Shown piece after piece: positions 16,255-24,565 of a DNA stretch of 64,000 bases. The stretch is from Acidobacteriota bacterium (GTDB taxonomy: Bacteria > Acidobacteriota > Vicinamibacteria > Vicinamibacterales > Fen-181). Numbering within the stretch: the stretch's first letter is position 1; the number at the start of each line of letters is the position of its first letter. The translations under genes were made by a program, and so were the position numbers. Below the pieces are notes generated by a model. It did no database searches. It had not been told where the DNA came from and saw only the letters and a list, made by a program, of their open reading frames with translations. Location: positions 1 through 64,000 of the forward strand of contig PMZR01000013.1 in assembly GCA_003170135.1 (NCBI GenBank). Direction: 5' to 3'.

Positions 16255-17520
16255 ATGCTAGCCGCTATATCGAGGTACGGCATGCGAATGGTGCCGGACG
16301 CGGCGCAAATCGTCCGGCAGTGCCGCGAGCGCGGGCAACTCGTTCAGGGACCGGACGTGGCCGCCTTCGAAGAAGAATTTGCACGCTTCCTCGGCCAGGG
16401 GCACGTCCGCGCGGTCTCCACCGAATACGGACGCATGGCGCTGCTCTACATCCTGAAGTCCATGCAGTTCCCGCCCGGCTCGGAGATCATCGTCCCGGCG
16501 CTGACATTCTGGGTGGTCCCGGAGATCACGCGAGTGGCCGGCCTCAAGCCCGTGTTCGCCGACATCGACCCGACCACGTTCACCTTGAGCCCTGCGGCGA
16601 TGGAGCGCGCGATTACACCCAACACGCGCGCCGTGCTGCCGACGCACCTCTACGGACTGTCCTGCGATCTCGATCCGATCATGGCCCTCGCCCGCCGCCA
16701 CAACTTGAAGGTGATCGAGGATTGCGCGCATTCGTTGGGAGCCACCTATAACGGCCAGATGGTCGGGACGTTCGGTGATGCCAGCTTCTTCAGCTTTCAG
16801 GCGTTCAAGCCGCTGAACACCTTCGGGGGCGGCCTGGCCTGGATGCGGGACGCGGAACTGGCGCGGCGGGTTGGCGAATACGCGGACGCGGAAGCCCCGC
16901 CCAGCGAAGAGCGCGTCCGCAAGATCCTGCGCGGTGGCTGGTTGCAGCGGACCTTCATCCGGCCCACCGTGTTCACGTTTTCCGGGTTCCCGATCTGGTG
17001 GGCCTGTTCGTTGCTGAACGTCAAACCGGATGTCTACCTGTGGGAGAAGGTGAGATCGCTCGATCCGGTGCCGGAGCAGTACCGGGGGAAGTTCTCGAAC
17101 GTGCAGGCGGCGCTGGGCCGGGCCGGACTCGCGCGCCTGCCGGAATTCATCGAGCGCACGAGGCGGCACGCGCGGATCCTGGATTCGCTGCTCGGAGACA
17201 TCCCGGGCGTGTGTCCGCCCCGGATACCGTCCGATCGCACCCACGTCTACTATCAGTACTGCGCGTATGTCCCGGACTACCGAGAATTGATTCGGGGTTG
17301 TATCCGCAGAGGCGTGGACGTGGCGCCGATGCACGTCGATGTGTGCACTCGCGTCGGGTTGTTTGGCTGGAACGGTCCGCCGGCCGAGGGCGCCGACAAG
17401 GCGGCGACTGCCGTCCAGATTCCCGTCTACGAATCGCTGGCCGACCATGAGATCGAGCGCATCGGCCGGACGGTCAGAGAGCAGGTGCTGAAACAGGCGC
17501 GCCCCGCAACCGCGGTCTGA
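16255..17520 (+). CDS. DegT/DnrJ/EryC1/StrS family aminotransferase
   Basis: A 421-residue PLP enzyme of the sugar-aminotransferase family. VIEDCAHSLGA (D156) binds the cofactor, and K185 in FQAFKPLNTFGGG is the Schiff-base lysine. The N-terminal FLGQGHVRAVSTEYGRMAL and PALTFWVVPE blocks are also typical. The family usually converts keto-sugars to amino-sugars for surface polysaccharides, but no glycan genes are adjacent. GAGG lies 7 bases before the ATG; an in-frame ATG at codon 10 is an alternative. Confidence 0.9.
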   Translation: MLAAISRYGMRMVPDAAQIVRQCRERGQLVQGPDVAAFEEEFARFLGQGHVRAVSTEYGRMALLYILKSMQFPPGSEIIVPALTFWVVPEITRVAGLKPVFADIDPTTFTLSPAAMERAITPNTRAVLPTHLYGLSCDLDPIMALARRHNLKVIEDCAHSLGATYNGQMVGTFGDASFFSFQAFKPLNTFGGGLAWMRDAELARRVGEYADAEAPPSEERVRKILRGGWLQRTFIRPTVFTFSGFPIWWACSLLNVKPDVYLWEKVRSLDPVPEQYRGKFSNVQAALGRAGLARLPEFIERTRRHARILDSLLGDIPGVCPPRIPSDRTHVYYQYCAYVPDYRELIRGCIRRGVDVAPMHVDVCTRVGLFGWNGPPAEGADKAATAVQIPVYESLADHEIERIGRTVREQVLKQARPATAV

Positions 17521-17527
17521 TCGCGCG

Positions 17528-17884
17528 ATGGCGATGCGCAAGGACGCACGAGTCGTCTACTGCACCGGTGTTGGCAGAGTGTGCCCCGGCTGCGGCTGGC
17601 CGTCCCAGAACTGCCGCTGCAGTACGCGGCAGGCCGAGGAACCGGTGCCGGTCCGCGTCGTGGCGAAGCTGCGCATCGAGAAGGCGGGACGCAACGGCAA
17701 GACGGTCACGGTCGTGTACGGTCTTCCGCGCAACCGCGCGTTTCTCGAGGACCTCGGCCGGGAACTCAAGCGCGCTTGCGGTGTGGGCGGGACCATCCTG
17801 GACGAAGCGATCGAGCTCCAGGGGAACCTTCGCGATCGGGTGCGCGAGTTTCTCTTGAAGAAGGGATTCGGCGTCAAGGGGTGA
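17528..17884 (+). CDS. yciH: SUI1/eIF1-like translation factor (YciH)
   Basis: A 118-residue protein. The C-terminal 75 residues are a SUI1 domain: VRVVAKLRIEKAGRNGKTVTVV, LGRELKRACGVGGT and IELQGNLRDRVREFLLKKGF. A CPGCGWP...NCRC knuckle comes before it, as in many bacterial YciH proteins. The eukaryotic homologue controls start-codon choice; the bacterial role is not settled. It starts 7 bases after the aminotransferase gene. Confidence 0.9.
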   Translation: MAMRKDARVVYCTGVGRVCPGCGWPSQNCRCSTRQAEEPVPVRVVAKLRIEKAGRNGKTVTVVYGLPRNRAFLEDLGRELKRACGVGGTILDEAIELQGNLRDRVREFLLKKGFGVKG

Positions 17885-17915
17885 GCGCTCGCCCCGGACT
17901 CGTCAGTCGCGTCCT

Positions 17916-18725
17916 TTGAGATGTTGCTCGAGCAGGGCCGCCAGGAACGCGACCGCCGGATCGTGGTCCGAGACGCGCTCGGGCCGGGTCGCGACGTTCC
18001 CCACCGCGGACCTCGCGGTGGCGGCGAGCGGGGCGCCGTCCAACCCGGTCCTGCCCGGCTCGACGGTGACCTACACCGTCACCGTGACCAACGGCGCGTC
18101 TGACGACGCGGTGGGTGTCACCGTGACGGACACGCTGCCAGCCGGGGCCGTCTTCGTCAGCGCCACGGCTCCGGAAGGGTGGACGTGCAACGGGACGACG
18201 ACGGTCACCTGCCAGGCGGCCACGCTCGCGGCGAAGTCGAACGCGGTCTTCACAATCGTCGCGAGCCTCGACCGGGGCCTCGCGAGCGGCGACTTGACGA
18301 ATCGGACCTCCGTTGATGCCGCGACCTATGATCCGGATTCGTCGAACAACGCCAGCAGCGTGACCACGACGGTCTTCAACCCGCCGCCGGCGATCTCCGA
18401 CGTGCTGGCCACGCCGACGAGCCTCTGGCCGGTAAATCACAAGTTCGTGCCGGTGACGATCGACTACTCGGCAACGGACAATTCCGGCCTCCCGCCGGCG
18501 TGCTCGCTCAACGTGACCAGCAGCGAACCGACCGACGGCCGCGGCGACGGCCATACCGCCACCGACTGGAACGTGGTGGACCCCCATCACGTGGCGCTGC
18601 GCGCCGAGCGGGCGGGCAGCGGCAATGGGCGGACCTACACGATCGGCATCACGTGCAGCGACGCAAACGGCGCCGCGACCACGCAGAACGTGTTCGTGAC
18701 GGTGCCGAAGAGTCAGGGGAAGTAG
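17916..18725 (+). CDS. DUF11-domain protein, probably 5'-truncated
   Basis: Residues about 35-150 are a DUF11 Ig-like repeat (PVLPGSTVTYTVTVTNGASD, VTVTDTLPAGAVFVSATAPEGWTC, ending YDPDSSNNASSVTT), and the rest is a second beta-rich domain (PPAISDVLATPTSLWPVNHK). Such domains belong to large secreted proteins, but this frame has no signal peptide and its first 30 residues look like shadow coding. I read it as the 3' end of a larger gene whose front is lost. Confidence 0.55.
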   Translation: MRCCSSRAARNATAGSWSETRSGRVATFPTADLAVAASGAPSNPVLPGSTVTYTVTVTNGASDDAVGVTVTDTLPAGAVFVSATAPEGWTCNGTTTVTCQAATLAAKSNAVFTIVASLDRGLASGDLTNRTSVDAATYDPDSSNNASSVTTTVFNPPPAISDVLATPTSLWPVNHKFVPVTIDYSATDNSGLPPACSLNVTSSEPTDGRGDGHTATDWNVVDPHHVALRAERAGSGNGRTYTIGITCSDANGAATTQNVFVTVPKSQGK

Positions 18726-18733
18726 GCACTAGC

Positions 18734-18775
18734 GTAGGCAGTAGGCAGGAGACAGTGGGCAGTGGGTAGTAGGAG
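18734..18775. repeat. 7-bp tandem repeat array (6 units, GTAGGCA/GTGGGCA type)
   Basis: Six heptads in register: GTAGGCA, GTAGGCA, GGAGACA, GTGGGCA, GTGGGTA, GTAGGAG; an extra GTAGGCA at 18722 is out of phase. It begins a few bases after the stop of the DUF11 gene. Confidence 0.75.
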
Positions 18776-18881
18776 GAAAAGAGGGCCGGCTCACCGGGCG
18801 CTGGGCAGGAACGGGAACATCGCACCGTTCCTGGCCCTGCGGCCGTTGATGAATTCGCCGACCACCTGGCGGGACGTAAAC

Positions 18882-18924
18882 AAAAAAGCCCTTCACCGAC
18901 CATGACGGTCGATGAAAGGCTTTT
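18882..18924 (-). terminator. Rho-independent terminator of tRNA-Pro
   Basis: On the minus strand AAAAGCCTTTCATCGACC pairs with GGTCGGTGAAGGGCTTTT (two mismatches) and is followed by a run of six T. It lies 16 bases downstream of the tRNA 3' end. Confidence 0.8.
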
Positions 18925-18939
18925 CTGGCGGGAAGAAGT

Positions 18940-19016
18940 TGGTCGGGGCGAGTGGATTCGAACCACCGACCCCTCGGTCCCGAACCGAGTGCTCTACCAG
19001 GCTGAGCCACGCCCCG
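18940..19016 (-). tRNA. tRNA-Pro(CGG)
   Basis: A complete 77-base cloverleaf. Acceptor CGGGGCG pairs with CGCCCCG; the D arm is TGGCTCAGCCTGGTAGAGCA; the anticodon arm CTCGG-TTCGGGA-CCGAG gives anticodon CGG (plus-strand 18980-18982); the T arm has GGTTCGAATCC. The 3' CCA is encoded. Confidence 0.95.
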
Positions 19017-19026
19017 ACGCGAATGC

Positions 19027-19812
19027 TTATTCTACCTCAGCGCGGTCCCTGAGCGCCAGATCTTCCGCGCTGGGCGGAAACTGCATCTCCTCCACCAGTT
19101 TCAGCGCGTCGTGCGCCGTCAGGTCCGGCTGCAGCGGCGTCACCGACACGAGCCGGTCCAGGATCGCCTGGTAGTCGGACCGATCGTGCGGTTCGTAGGA
19201 GTCCTCCGCCTCGCCGATCCAGTAGTACGCCTTCCCGCGCGGATCCTTCAACGCCGACACGCTCGTCACGTGATTGCGCGCCGCCTGCACCGTCACGCGG
19301 AACCCCTTCGGCTTGCCCGACGGCACGTTCACGTTCAGGAAGGTGCGCGGCGGCAGGCCGCGCCGGAGGATCGCCTCAGCCACGAGCGCCGCGGCCTCGG
19401 CTGCATGGGTGAAATCGTACGGCGCCTTCGTGCGCTCCAGCGAGACGGCGAGGCTCGGCACGCCGAGCAGCGCGCCTTCCATCGCCCCCGCCACCGTTCC
19501 GGAATACGTCACATCGTCGCCAAGGTTCAACCCCTTGTTGATGCCCGACGCGACCAGGTCCGGCAGCCCTTTGAGGATGATCGCCACGGCGATGTTCACG
19601 CAGTCGGTCGGCGTGCCGTCGAGCGCGTAAACCTCGTCGGAGACGCGATCGAACCGCAGCGGATGGTGGAGCGTCAACGCGTGCCCGACGGCGCTCGCCT
19701 CCCGCGTCGGCGCGACGACGGTCACCGTGCCGAAACGAGAGAGGGCGCCGGCAAGCGCCGTGAGGCCCGGGGACAGGACCCCATCGTCGTTGGTGACGAG
19801 GATATGCTTCAT
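19027..19812 (-). CDS. surE: 5'/3'-nucleotidase SurE
   Basis: A 261-residue metal-dependent nucleotidase. VTNDDG (D9, D10 bind the metal), the AVGHALTLHHPL segment, the GTPTDCV loop, and SGINKGLNLGDDVTYSGTVAGAMEG are all family signatures. It hydrolyses nucleoside monophosphates, probably in stress recovery. The stop lies 10 bases from the tRNA-Pro 5' end, so the tRNA may be read from the same transcript. Confidence 0.95.
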   Translation of the reverse strand: MKHILVTNDDGVLSPGLTALAGALSRFGTVTVVAPTREASAVGHALTLHHPLRFDRVSDEVYALDGTPTDCVNIAVAIILKGLPDLVASGINKGLNLGDDVTYSGTVAGAMEGALLGVPSLAVSLERTKAPYDFTHAAEAAALVAEAILRRGLPPRTFLNVNVPSGKPKGFRVTVQAARNHVTSVSALKDPRGKAYYWIGEAEDSYEPHDRSDYQAILDRLVSVTPLQPDLTAHDALKLVEEMQFPPSAEDLALRDRAEVE

Positions 19813-19842
19813 GTGGCGTGTGGTCGACTTCGCCCGATCATA

Positions 19843-21102
19843 TCAGCTGAGGGTGGACGGTCCCGACTCGGCCGGACGGTCCCCGACGACGAGGAACAGC
19901 ACGACGGTGGCGGCAAGCGCCAGCGACGCGCCCATGGCGAACGCGGCAGGTGCGCCCGCCACGTTCCAGACGAAGCCGAACGCGAGGCTCGCCGCAAGCG
20001 CGCCGACGCCGAGCACCGCATTGTAGAGCCCGAACGCGGTCCCGCGAACGGCTGCCGGTGCGAGGTCGGCGACGAGCGCCTTCTCGGTGCCCTCCGAGAG
20101 ACCGTAGTACACGCCGTAGACCAGGAACCAGGCAACGAGCGCGGGAATCGAGGTCGCAACCGCGAACCCGCCGTACACCAGCGCGTAGATCGCCCAGCCG
20201 ATCCCGATCACTCGCCGCCTCGGCCAGCGGTCGGACAGGTTCCCGCCGTAGACGGACACGGTTGCCTTGACGACGTGCAGCGACGCCCACAGCAGCGGGA
20301 TCCAGAACACGGGGACGCCGACCGCGCCCAGCCGAAGCAGCAGGAACGCGTCGGCGGAGTTGCCGAGCGTGAACAGCAGCAGGACCGCGAGGTAGCTGTA
20401 GAAGCGCCGCGAAAGCGCGCCTGCGGTGAAGGCGACCCGCGCGGATGGCGGCGCATCGACGCGCGCCTTCGACCCGCGTTCGCGCGCGAGAGTGACCATC
20501 ACGACCGCAAGCGCACCGGGAATGGCGGTCAGCGCGAACAGCAGGCGGTAGCGCGACGGATAGAAGACGAGGAAGAGCGTGGCGAGCGATGGTCCGGCCA
20601 CCGCGCCCACGTGATCCATCGCGCGCTCGAAGCCGAACACGCGACCCCGCGTCTGCGGCGTGGCCCAGCTCGCCAGCATCGCGTCGCGCGGCGCGCCGCG
20701 CACGCCCTTGCCGATGCGGTCGAGAAAGCGGATCGCGAACAGTTGCGGCCAGGAGCGCACGACCGCGATGAACGGCCGCACGATGGCGGCCACGGCGTAG
20801 CCAAAGACGACGATCGGACGGCGGCGGTTCCACCGGTCGGAGAAGTAACCGGAGAACACTTTCAGCAGGCTGTTGGCCGCTTCCGCGCCGCCTTCGATCA
20901 CGCCGAGCGAGAAGGCGCCGGCCCCGAGCACCGTGGTCAAAAACAGCGGCAGCAGCGGGTAGATCGCTTCGCTGGCGGTGTCGTTCAGGAGCGCCGCGAG
21001 GCCGAGAAACCACACCGGCCGCGGTAGCCCGAACGGCGCGCGCGACGGCGGTTCTTCACCGCCGTCCGGAAGGGCGCGACTGGTTGCTGCTTCTTGACGC
21101 AT
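19843..21102 (-). CDS. MFS transporter
   Basis: A 419-residue protein with about 12 membrane helices. Motif A is FSGYFSDRWNRRRP, and the central DRIGKGVRGAPRDAMLA is typical of a drug/metabolite-efflux-like MFS subgroup. A cytoplasmic loop (ARERGSKARVDAPPS) lies between helices 6 and 7. It starts upstream of, and in the same direction as, surE (30-bp gap). Substrate unknown. Confidence 0.88.
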   Translation of the reverse strand: MRQEAATSRALPDGGEEPPSRAPFGLPRPVWFLGLAALLNDTASEAIYPLLPLFLTTVLGAGAFSLGVIEGGAEAANSLLKVFSGYFSDRWNRRRPIVVFGYAVAAIVRPFIAVVRSWPQLFAIRFLDRIGKGVRGAPRDAMLASWATPQTRGRVFGFERAMDHVGAVAGPSLATLFLVFYPSRYRLLFALTAIPGALAVVMVTLARERGSKARVDAPPSARVAFTAGALSRRFYSYLAVLLLFTLGNSADAFLLLRLGAVGVPVFWIPLLWASLHVVKATVSVYGGNLSDRWPRRRVIGIGWAIYALVYGGFAVATSIPALVAWFLVYGVYYGLSEGTEKALVADLAPAAVRGTAFGLYNAVLGVGALAASLAFGFVWNVAGAPAAFAMGASLALAATVVLFLVVGDRPAESGPSTLS

Positions 21103-21178
21103 GTCTGCTCTCGCGTGCTCTACCAGCTTAGCAGGTGGAAGGCGGATGGCGGTGGACGCAGACGCGGAAGGCGGGATT

Positions 21179-21853
21179 TCAGATGCGCGGGCGAGGGCGG
21201 TCGCTGCGCCGCGGGCGATGACGGCGGGCGGTCTGCTGTCGTTCGATCGGCCGGCGGTTGGTGATCTGCCGGGTCTTTGCCGGGGCTGGCGGCGGCGTGA
21301 GCAGGCCCTGGGACATTGATCCGGCGCTGCGGTGTATCAACACGCTGGCGCCGATGAACACGAGGACCGCCGCGACGGCAAGCGCCGGCCAGACGGCGGC
21401 TCGCCCGAACACCAGGCCGCTGGCGAGGCCGACGCTTGCGACACCCACGAGTTCAAGTGTGAGAATTGCCAGGCCGCGGGCGACGTTCCGCTTCCCGGAG
21501 ACCGGCGCCGCGTGCGCCGGGATCGGCGAAGTCGTTCGGACCGGGGCCTGGGCGCCCCGCTCAGCCGGAGGTCCCAAGCGCTGCGTCTGCGCCGCATGAC
21601 CATCGTCGTCGCACGGAAAGAGCTGCTGACACTCGGAGACCAGGAGATCACCTTCCAGGCCGACGGCCTGCGCGTAGGCACGCAGGAACGACCGCCGGAA
21701 GATGCCGGACGGCCAGCGCGAGAAGTCGTTGCGCTCCATCGCCGCGAAATGCGTGGCGCTGATCTTCGTCTTCGCCGCGATGTCCTCGAGGCTGATACCG
21801 CGCCGTTCGCGCTCGCGCCGCAGGCCCGGACCGAAATCGTCGCGCGCGCTCAC
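21179..21853 (-). CDS. RodZ-like HTH and membrane-helix protein
   Basis: A 224-residue protein. The N-terminal 75 residues are an HTH_25 domain of the RodZ kind (GPGLRRERERRGISLEDIAA, then KTKISATHFAAMERNDFSRWP, GIFRRSFLRAYAQAVG). Two hydrophobic segments (near 125-148 and 153-170) follow, and the tail is very basic. RodZ links the MreB cytoskeleton to the membrane, but this protein lacks its usual periplasmic domain. It overlaps the upstream small gene by 4 bases. Confidence 0.75.
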   Translation of the reverse strand: MSARDDFGPGLRRERERRGISLEDIAAKTKISATHFAAMERNDFSRWPSGIFRRSFLRAYAQAVGLEGDLLVSECQQLFPCDDDGHAAQTQRLGPPAERGAQAPVRTTSPIPAHAAPVSGKRNVARGLAILTLELVGVASVGLASGLVFGRAAVWPALAVAAVLVFIGASVLIHRSAGSMSQGLLTPPPAPAKTRQITNRRPIERQQTARRHRPRRSDRPRPRI

Positions 21854-22005
21854 TGCTCGTCACTCCGCCGGTGGGTGAACAGCCACTGCTCGCTGATCGC
21901 GCCCCGCACAATCGGCCGCTCGCCAGCCTGCCTCAGCAGGTGTCTGAGCGAGAGCCACACCACGACGGCACCGCCAATGACTACGAGCAGTTGTGTATAT
22001 CTCAT
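21850..22005 (-). CDS. 51-residue single-pass membrane protein
   Basis: A short gene starting MRYTQLLVVIGGAVVVWLSLRHLL, one clear membrane helix, followed by a basic tail (RQAGERPIVRGAISEQ...). Its TGA overlaps the GTG start of the RodZ-like gene, which argues that it is real and coupled to it. No family recognised. Confidence 0.55.
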   Translation of the reverse strand: MRYTQLLVVIGGAVVVWLSLRHLLRQAGERPIVRGAISEQWLFTHRRSDEQ

Positions 22006-22152
22006 CCGCAAGCGACGGAAATTCCGATTCGCGGTGACTAAACGTCACAGCGCCGACGGTTGACGGGATTTGCGCGGAGGTCGCGCCCGAGGCAGGGGCG
22101 GCACCAGTATCTGACGCGGCGGCCAGAATCGCAAGCTCGGCGTCGGCTGGGC

Positions 22153-22875
22153 TTACTGAGACTGCGTCCGGCGGAACGGCGCAACGAGGTTGGCGCGCCA
22201 CGGAATGTAGATGACGTACGGCGTGTGCGAATCCGCGTAGACCGGTGCCCCCGAGTAGTCGCCGACGCTCGTGAGCTTCGCCGGATCGAGAACCACCGCA
22301 TCACCCGCATGTTCCCAGCGATAGCCCTGAAACATCACCCAGATGCCGCGATTGTCGACTGGCTTGCGCGCGGTCTCGACGAGCATTCCGTTCTCTTCTT
22401 CGACCGGCGCCATCGGTTGCGGCGGCAAACCGGTCCGGCGATCGCGGAGCGGGAAGCGGCGTCGAACGCCTCCCTGCGGCGGCGCCGGCGGCTGGTCACC
22501 GCCCTGTGTGTCATAGCTGGCTGGATTCCCGATGCGGCCAGTCAGGTAATCGTCCCGCAGGGGCACGTACGGTTGCAGCAACTTGCCCCCGACGGGCATG
22601 AAGACGATGCTGTAGGGCTCGAGCGTCGCGTCGGCGTAAAGCGTCACGCCGTCGTACACGCCCGTCGGCACCATCGTGTTCCCGTTGAAATACACCGTCG
22701 GGCCGGTCCGGTAATACAGATCGCCGGCGAAGGGAACCGGATCGCCATCGCGGTACCACGTCCGGTCCACCGCCGATGTTTGCGGCAACGGCGTGGGCTC
22801 GTAGTTCACCTGGGCAGGTGCCGCGGTCGCCGCGAGAACACACAGTGCCAGCACGACAAGGAGTTGGAGGCGCAT
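22153..22875 (-). CDS. Secreted hypothetical protein
   Basis: A 240-residue protein with a signal peptide (MRLQLLVVLALCVLAATAAPAQ). The mature part is rich in Tyr, Pro and Gly (RTWYRDGDPVPFAGDLYYRTGPTV; GVYDGVTLYADATLEPYS; YVIYIPWRA) and probably beta-structured, with a proline/glutamine-rich linker in the middle. I do not recognise a family. It is divergent from the radical SAM gene. Confidence 0.7.
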   Translation of the reverse strand: MRLQLLVVLALCVLAATAAPAQVNYEPTPLPQTSAVDRTWYRDGDPVPFAGDLYYRTGPTVYFNGNTMVPTGVYDGVTLYADATLEPYSIVFMPVGGKLLQPYVPLRDDYLTGRIGNPASYDTQGGDQPPAPPQGGVRRRFPLRDRRTGLPPQPMAPVEEENGMLVETARKPVDNRGIWVMFQGYRWEHAGDAVVLDPAKLTSVGDYSGAPVYADSHTPYVIYIPWRANLVAPFRRTQSQ

Positions 22876-22975
22876 GCCGTCCAGCTTACAAACGGCGTGC
22901 CAGAACCAGCTCGGCCGCTGCGGTCGCCAGCAACTCCAGCTTGAATTTGCGGGGCCGCCGCGCTACAAGAGGTAT

Positions 22976-24100
22976 ATGGCAACGCTCGCCGACGTTCTCG
23001 CTGCGCAAGCCCAGGAAGGCGCCGCCCAACTCTACGAGCGGCACGACGGCGACTGGGTGCGCTGTTACGCGTGCGGGCACGAGTGCCGGATTCCGAACGG
23101 GGCGGTCGGCGTGTGCAAGGTCCGCTTCAATCGCGATGGCCGCCTGATGGTGCCGTGGGGGTACGTGGCGGGCACACAGTGCGATCCGGTCGAGAAGAAG
23201 CCCTTCTTCCACGTCCAGCCGGGCGCGCTGGCCTACAGCTTCGGGATGCTCGGGTGCGACCTGCACTGCGGCTACTGCCAGAACTGGGTCAGCTCGCAGG
23301 CGCTGCGCGATCCGCAGGCGGTCGCTGCGCCGCAGGCGGCCGACCCGCGGGCGCTGGTCGAAGACGCGCTCGAAATGGGCGCGCGCATCATGGTCAGCAC
23401 CTACAACGAACCGCTCATCACCAGCGAGTGGTCGGTGGCGATCTTCAAGGAGGCCAGAGCGGCGGGGCTCGCGACCGCGTTCGTCTCCAACGGCAACGCA
23501 ACGCCGCAGGTTCTCGAGTACCTGCGACCGTGGGTCGATTTCTACAAGGTGGACCTGAAGAGCTTCGACGACAAGCGGTACCGGCAGCTTGGCGGACGCC
23601 TGCAGCCGATCCTGGACACCATCACACGCCTGAAGCAGATGGGGTTCTGGGTGGAGATCGTGACGCTGCTCGTGCCGGGATTCAACGACTCGGAGGACGA
23701 ACTGAAACGGCTCACCGAGTTCGTTGCGCAGGTATCGCCGGACATTCCGTGGCACGTCACCGCTTTTCACGCGAATTACAAGATGACGTCACCGGGCGAC
23801 ACGACGACCGAGATGCTCGTCCACGCAGCCGAGGTCGGCCGCTCGGCCGGGCTGCGATTCGTGTATGCCGGCAACATCCCGGGCCGCGTCGGCGATCTCG
23901 AGAACACGCGGTGCGCGTGCTGCCAGGCCCTGTTGGTCGGCCGTTACGGGTACCTCATCCGCGAATACCGCATCACGCCATCGGGCGCGTGTCCCTCGTG
24001 CGGCACGCCGGTGCCGGGCCGCTGGACCGACCACTTCGAACCGCAGATCGCGTCAATCCCCTTCTCGCCACTCCGCCGCCGCGGCATCGACAGACACTGA
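22976..24100 (+). CDS. amrS: AmmeMemoRadiSam system radical SAM enzyme AmrS
   Basis: A 374-residue radical SAM protein. The cluster motif is C94-x3-C98-x2-C101 (GCDLHCGYCQNW). An N-terminal cysteine set (C30, C33, C37, C47) and a C-terminal CACC...CPSC pair probably hold extra metal. TYNEPLI and KVDLKSFDD are typical of this pyruvate-formate-lyase-activating-like family. AmrS is named for its co-occurrence with AMMECR1 and Memo proteins; neither gene is in this window. The reaction is not established. AGAGG lies just before the ATG. Confidence 0.9.
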   Translation: MATLADVLAAQAQEGAAQLYERHDGDWVRCYACGHECRIPNGAVGVCKVRFNRDGRLMVPWGYVAGTQCDPVEKKPFFHVQPGALAYSFGMLGCDLHCGYCQNWVSSQALRDPQAVAAPQAADPRALVEDALEMGARIMVSTYNEPLITSEWSVAIFKEARAAGLATAFVSNGNATPQVLEYLRPWVDFYKVDLKSFDDKRYRQLGGRLQPILDTITRLKQMGFWVEIVTLLVPGFNDSEDELKRLTEFVAQVSPDIPWHVTAFHANYKMTSPGDTTTEMLVHAAEVGRSAGLRFVYAGNIPGRVGDLENTRCACCQALLVGRYGYLIREYRITPSGACPSCGTPVPGRWTDHFEPQIASIPFSPLRRRGIDRH

Positions 24101-24139
24101 CACCGGGTGGCCTTGCGGACCGCGCTTGGGCGCCGCAAG

Positions 24140-24415
24140 TCAGCCGCAGATTCACGCAGATTTCCGCAGATGAACGCGGGGCGGCATCGGGCGCCGCAGC
24201 TTCCGCGCGTACGTGGTCACTGAAGGACTTCGACCGCCGTCGCAGAGCGACGGCCGGGGACAGCGAGGGGGACCGGCAAACGAAGACTCCAAGTGACGCA
24301 TGGAGCCTTCGTTTACCGGTCCCCCTCGCTGTCCCGCGCGGCCGGCCCTGCGGCCGGCCGCGCGTCGAAGTCCTGGTCTCTGAATCCGTGAGAATCGGCG
24401 ACAATCTGCGGCTGA
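24140..24415. repeat. Nested palindromic element (MITE- or attenuator-like)
   Basis: The gap between amrS and moaA holds three nested inverted repeats with one centre: an outer 13-base arm (TCAGCCGCAGATT, 24140-24152 and 24403-24415), an 11-base arm (AGGACTTCGAC, 24224-24234 and 24364-24374), and an inner 35-base arm (24257-24291 and 24301-24335; 33 of 35 pairs, 9-base loop). Inside the left end is a 10-bp tandem repeat, GCAGATTNNC-like, three units at 24147-24176. No flanking duplication was seen. It could be a non-autonomous mobile element or a very strong terminator. Confidence 0.75.
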
Positions 24416-24565
24416 ATGTCGTCTGGCGGAAGCTACATGCGCCCGGTCAGCGCGCCCTGGCTGGCCGCAGTCGCCGCGATCTTTTCGCGCGACGTCGCGG
24501 ATACGGCCCAGCTCGATCCCGTGGACATGTTCGGACTTCCCTCCCGCGATGTCATAATTAACGAA

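Noticed and set aside
19111-21027. 638-codon rightward frame opposite surE and the MFS gene
   Set aside because: Arg/Glu-rich shadow of two well-supported genes on the other strand.
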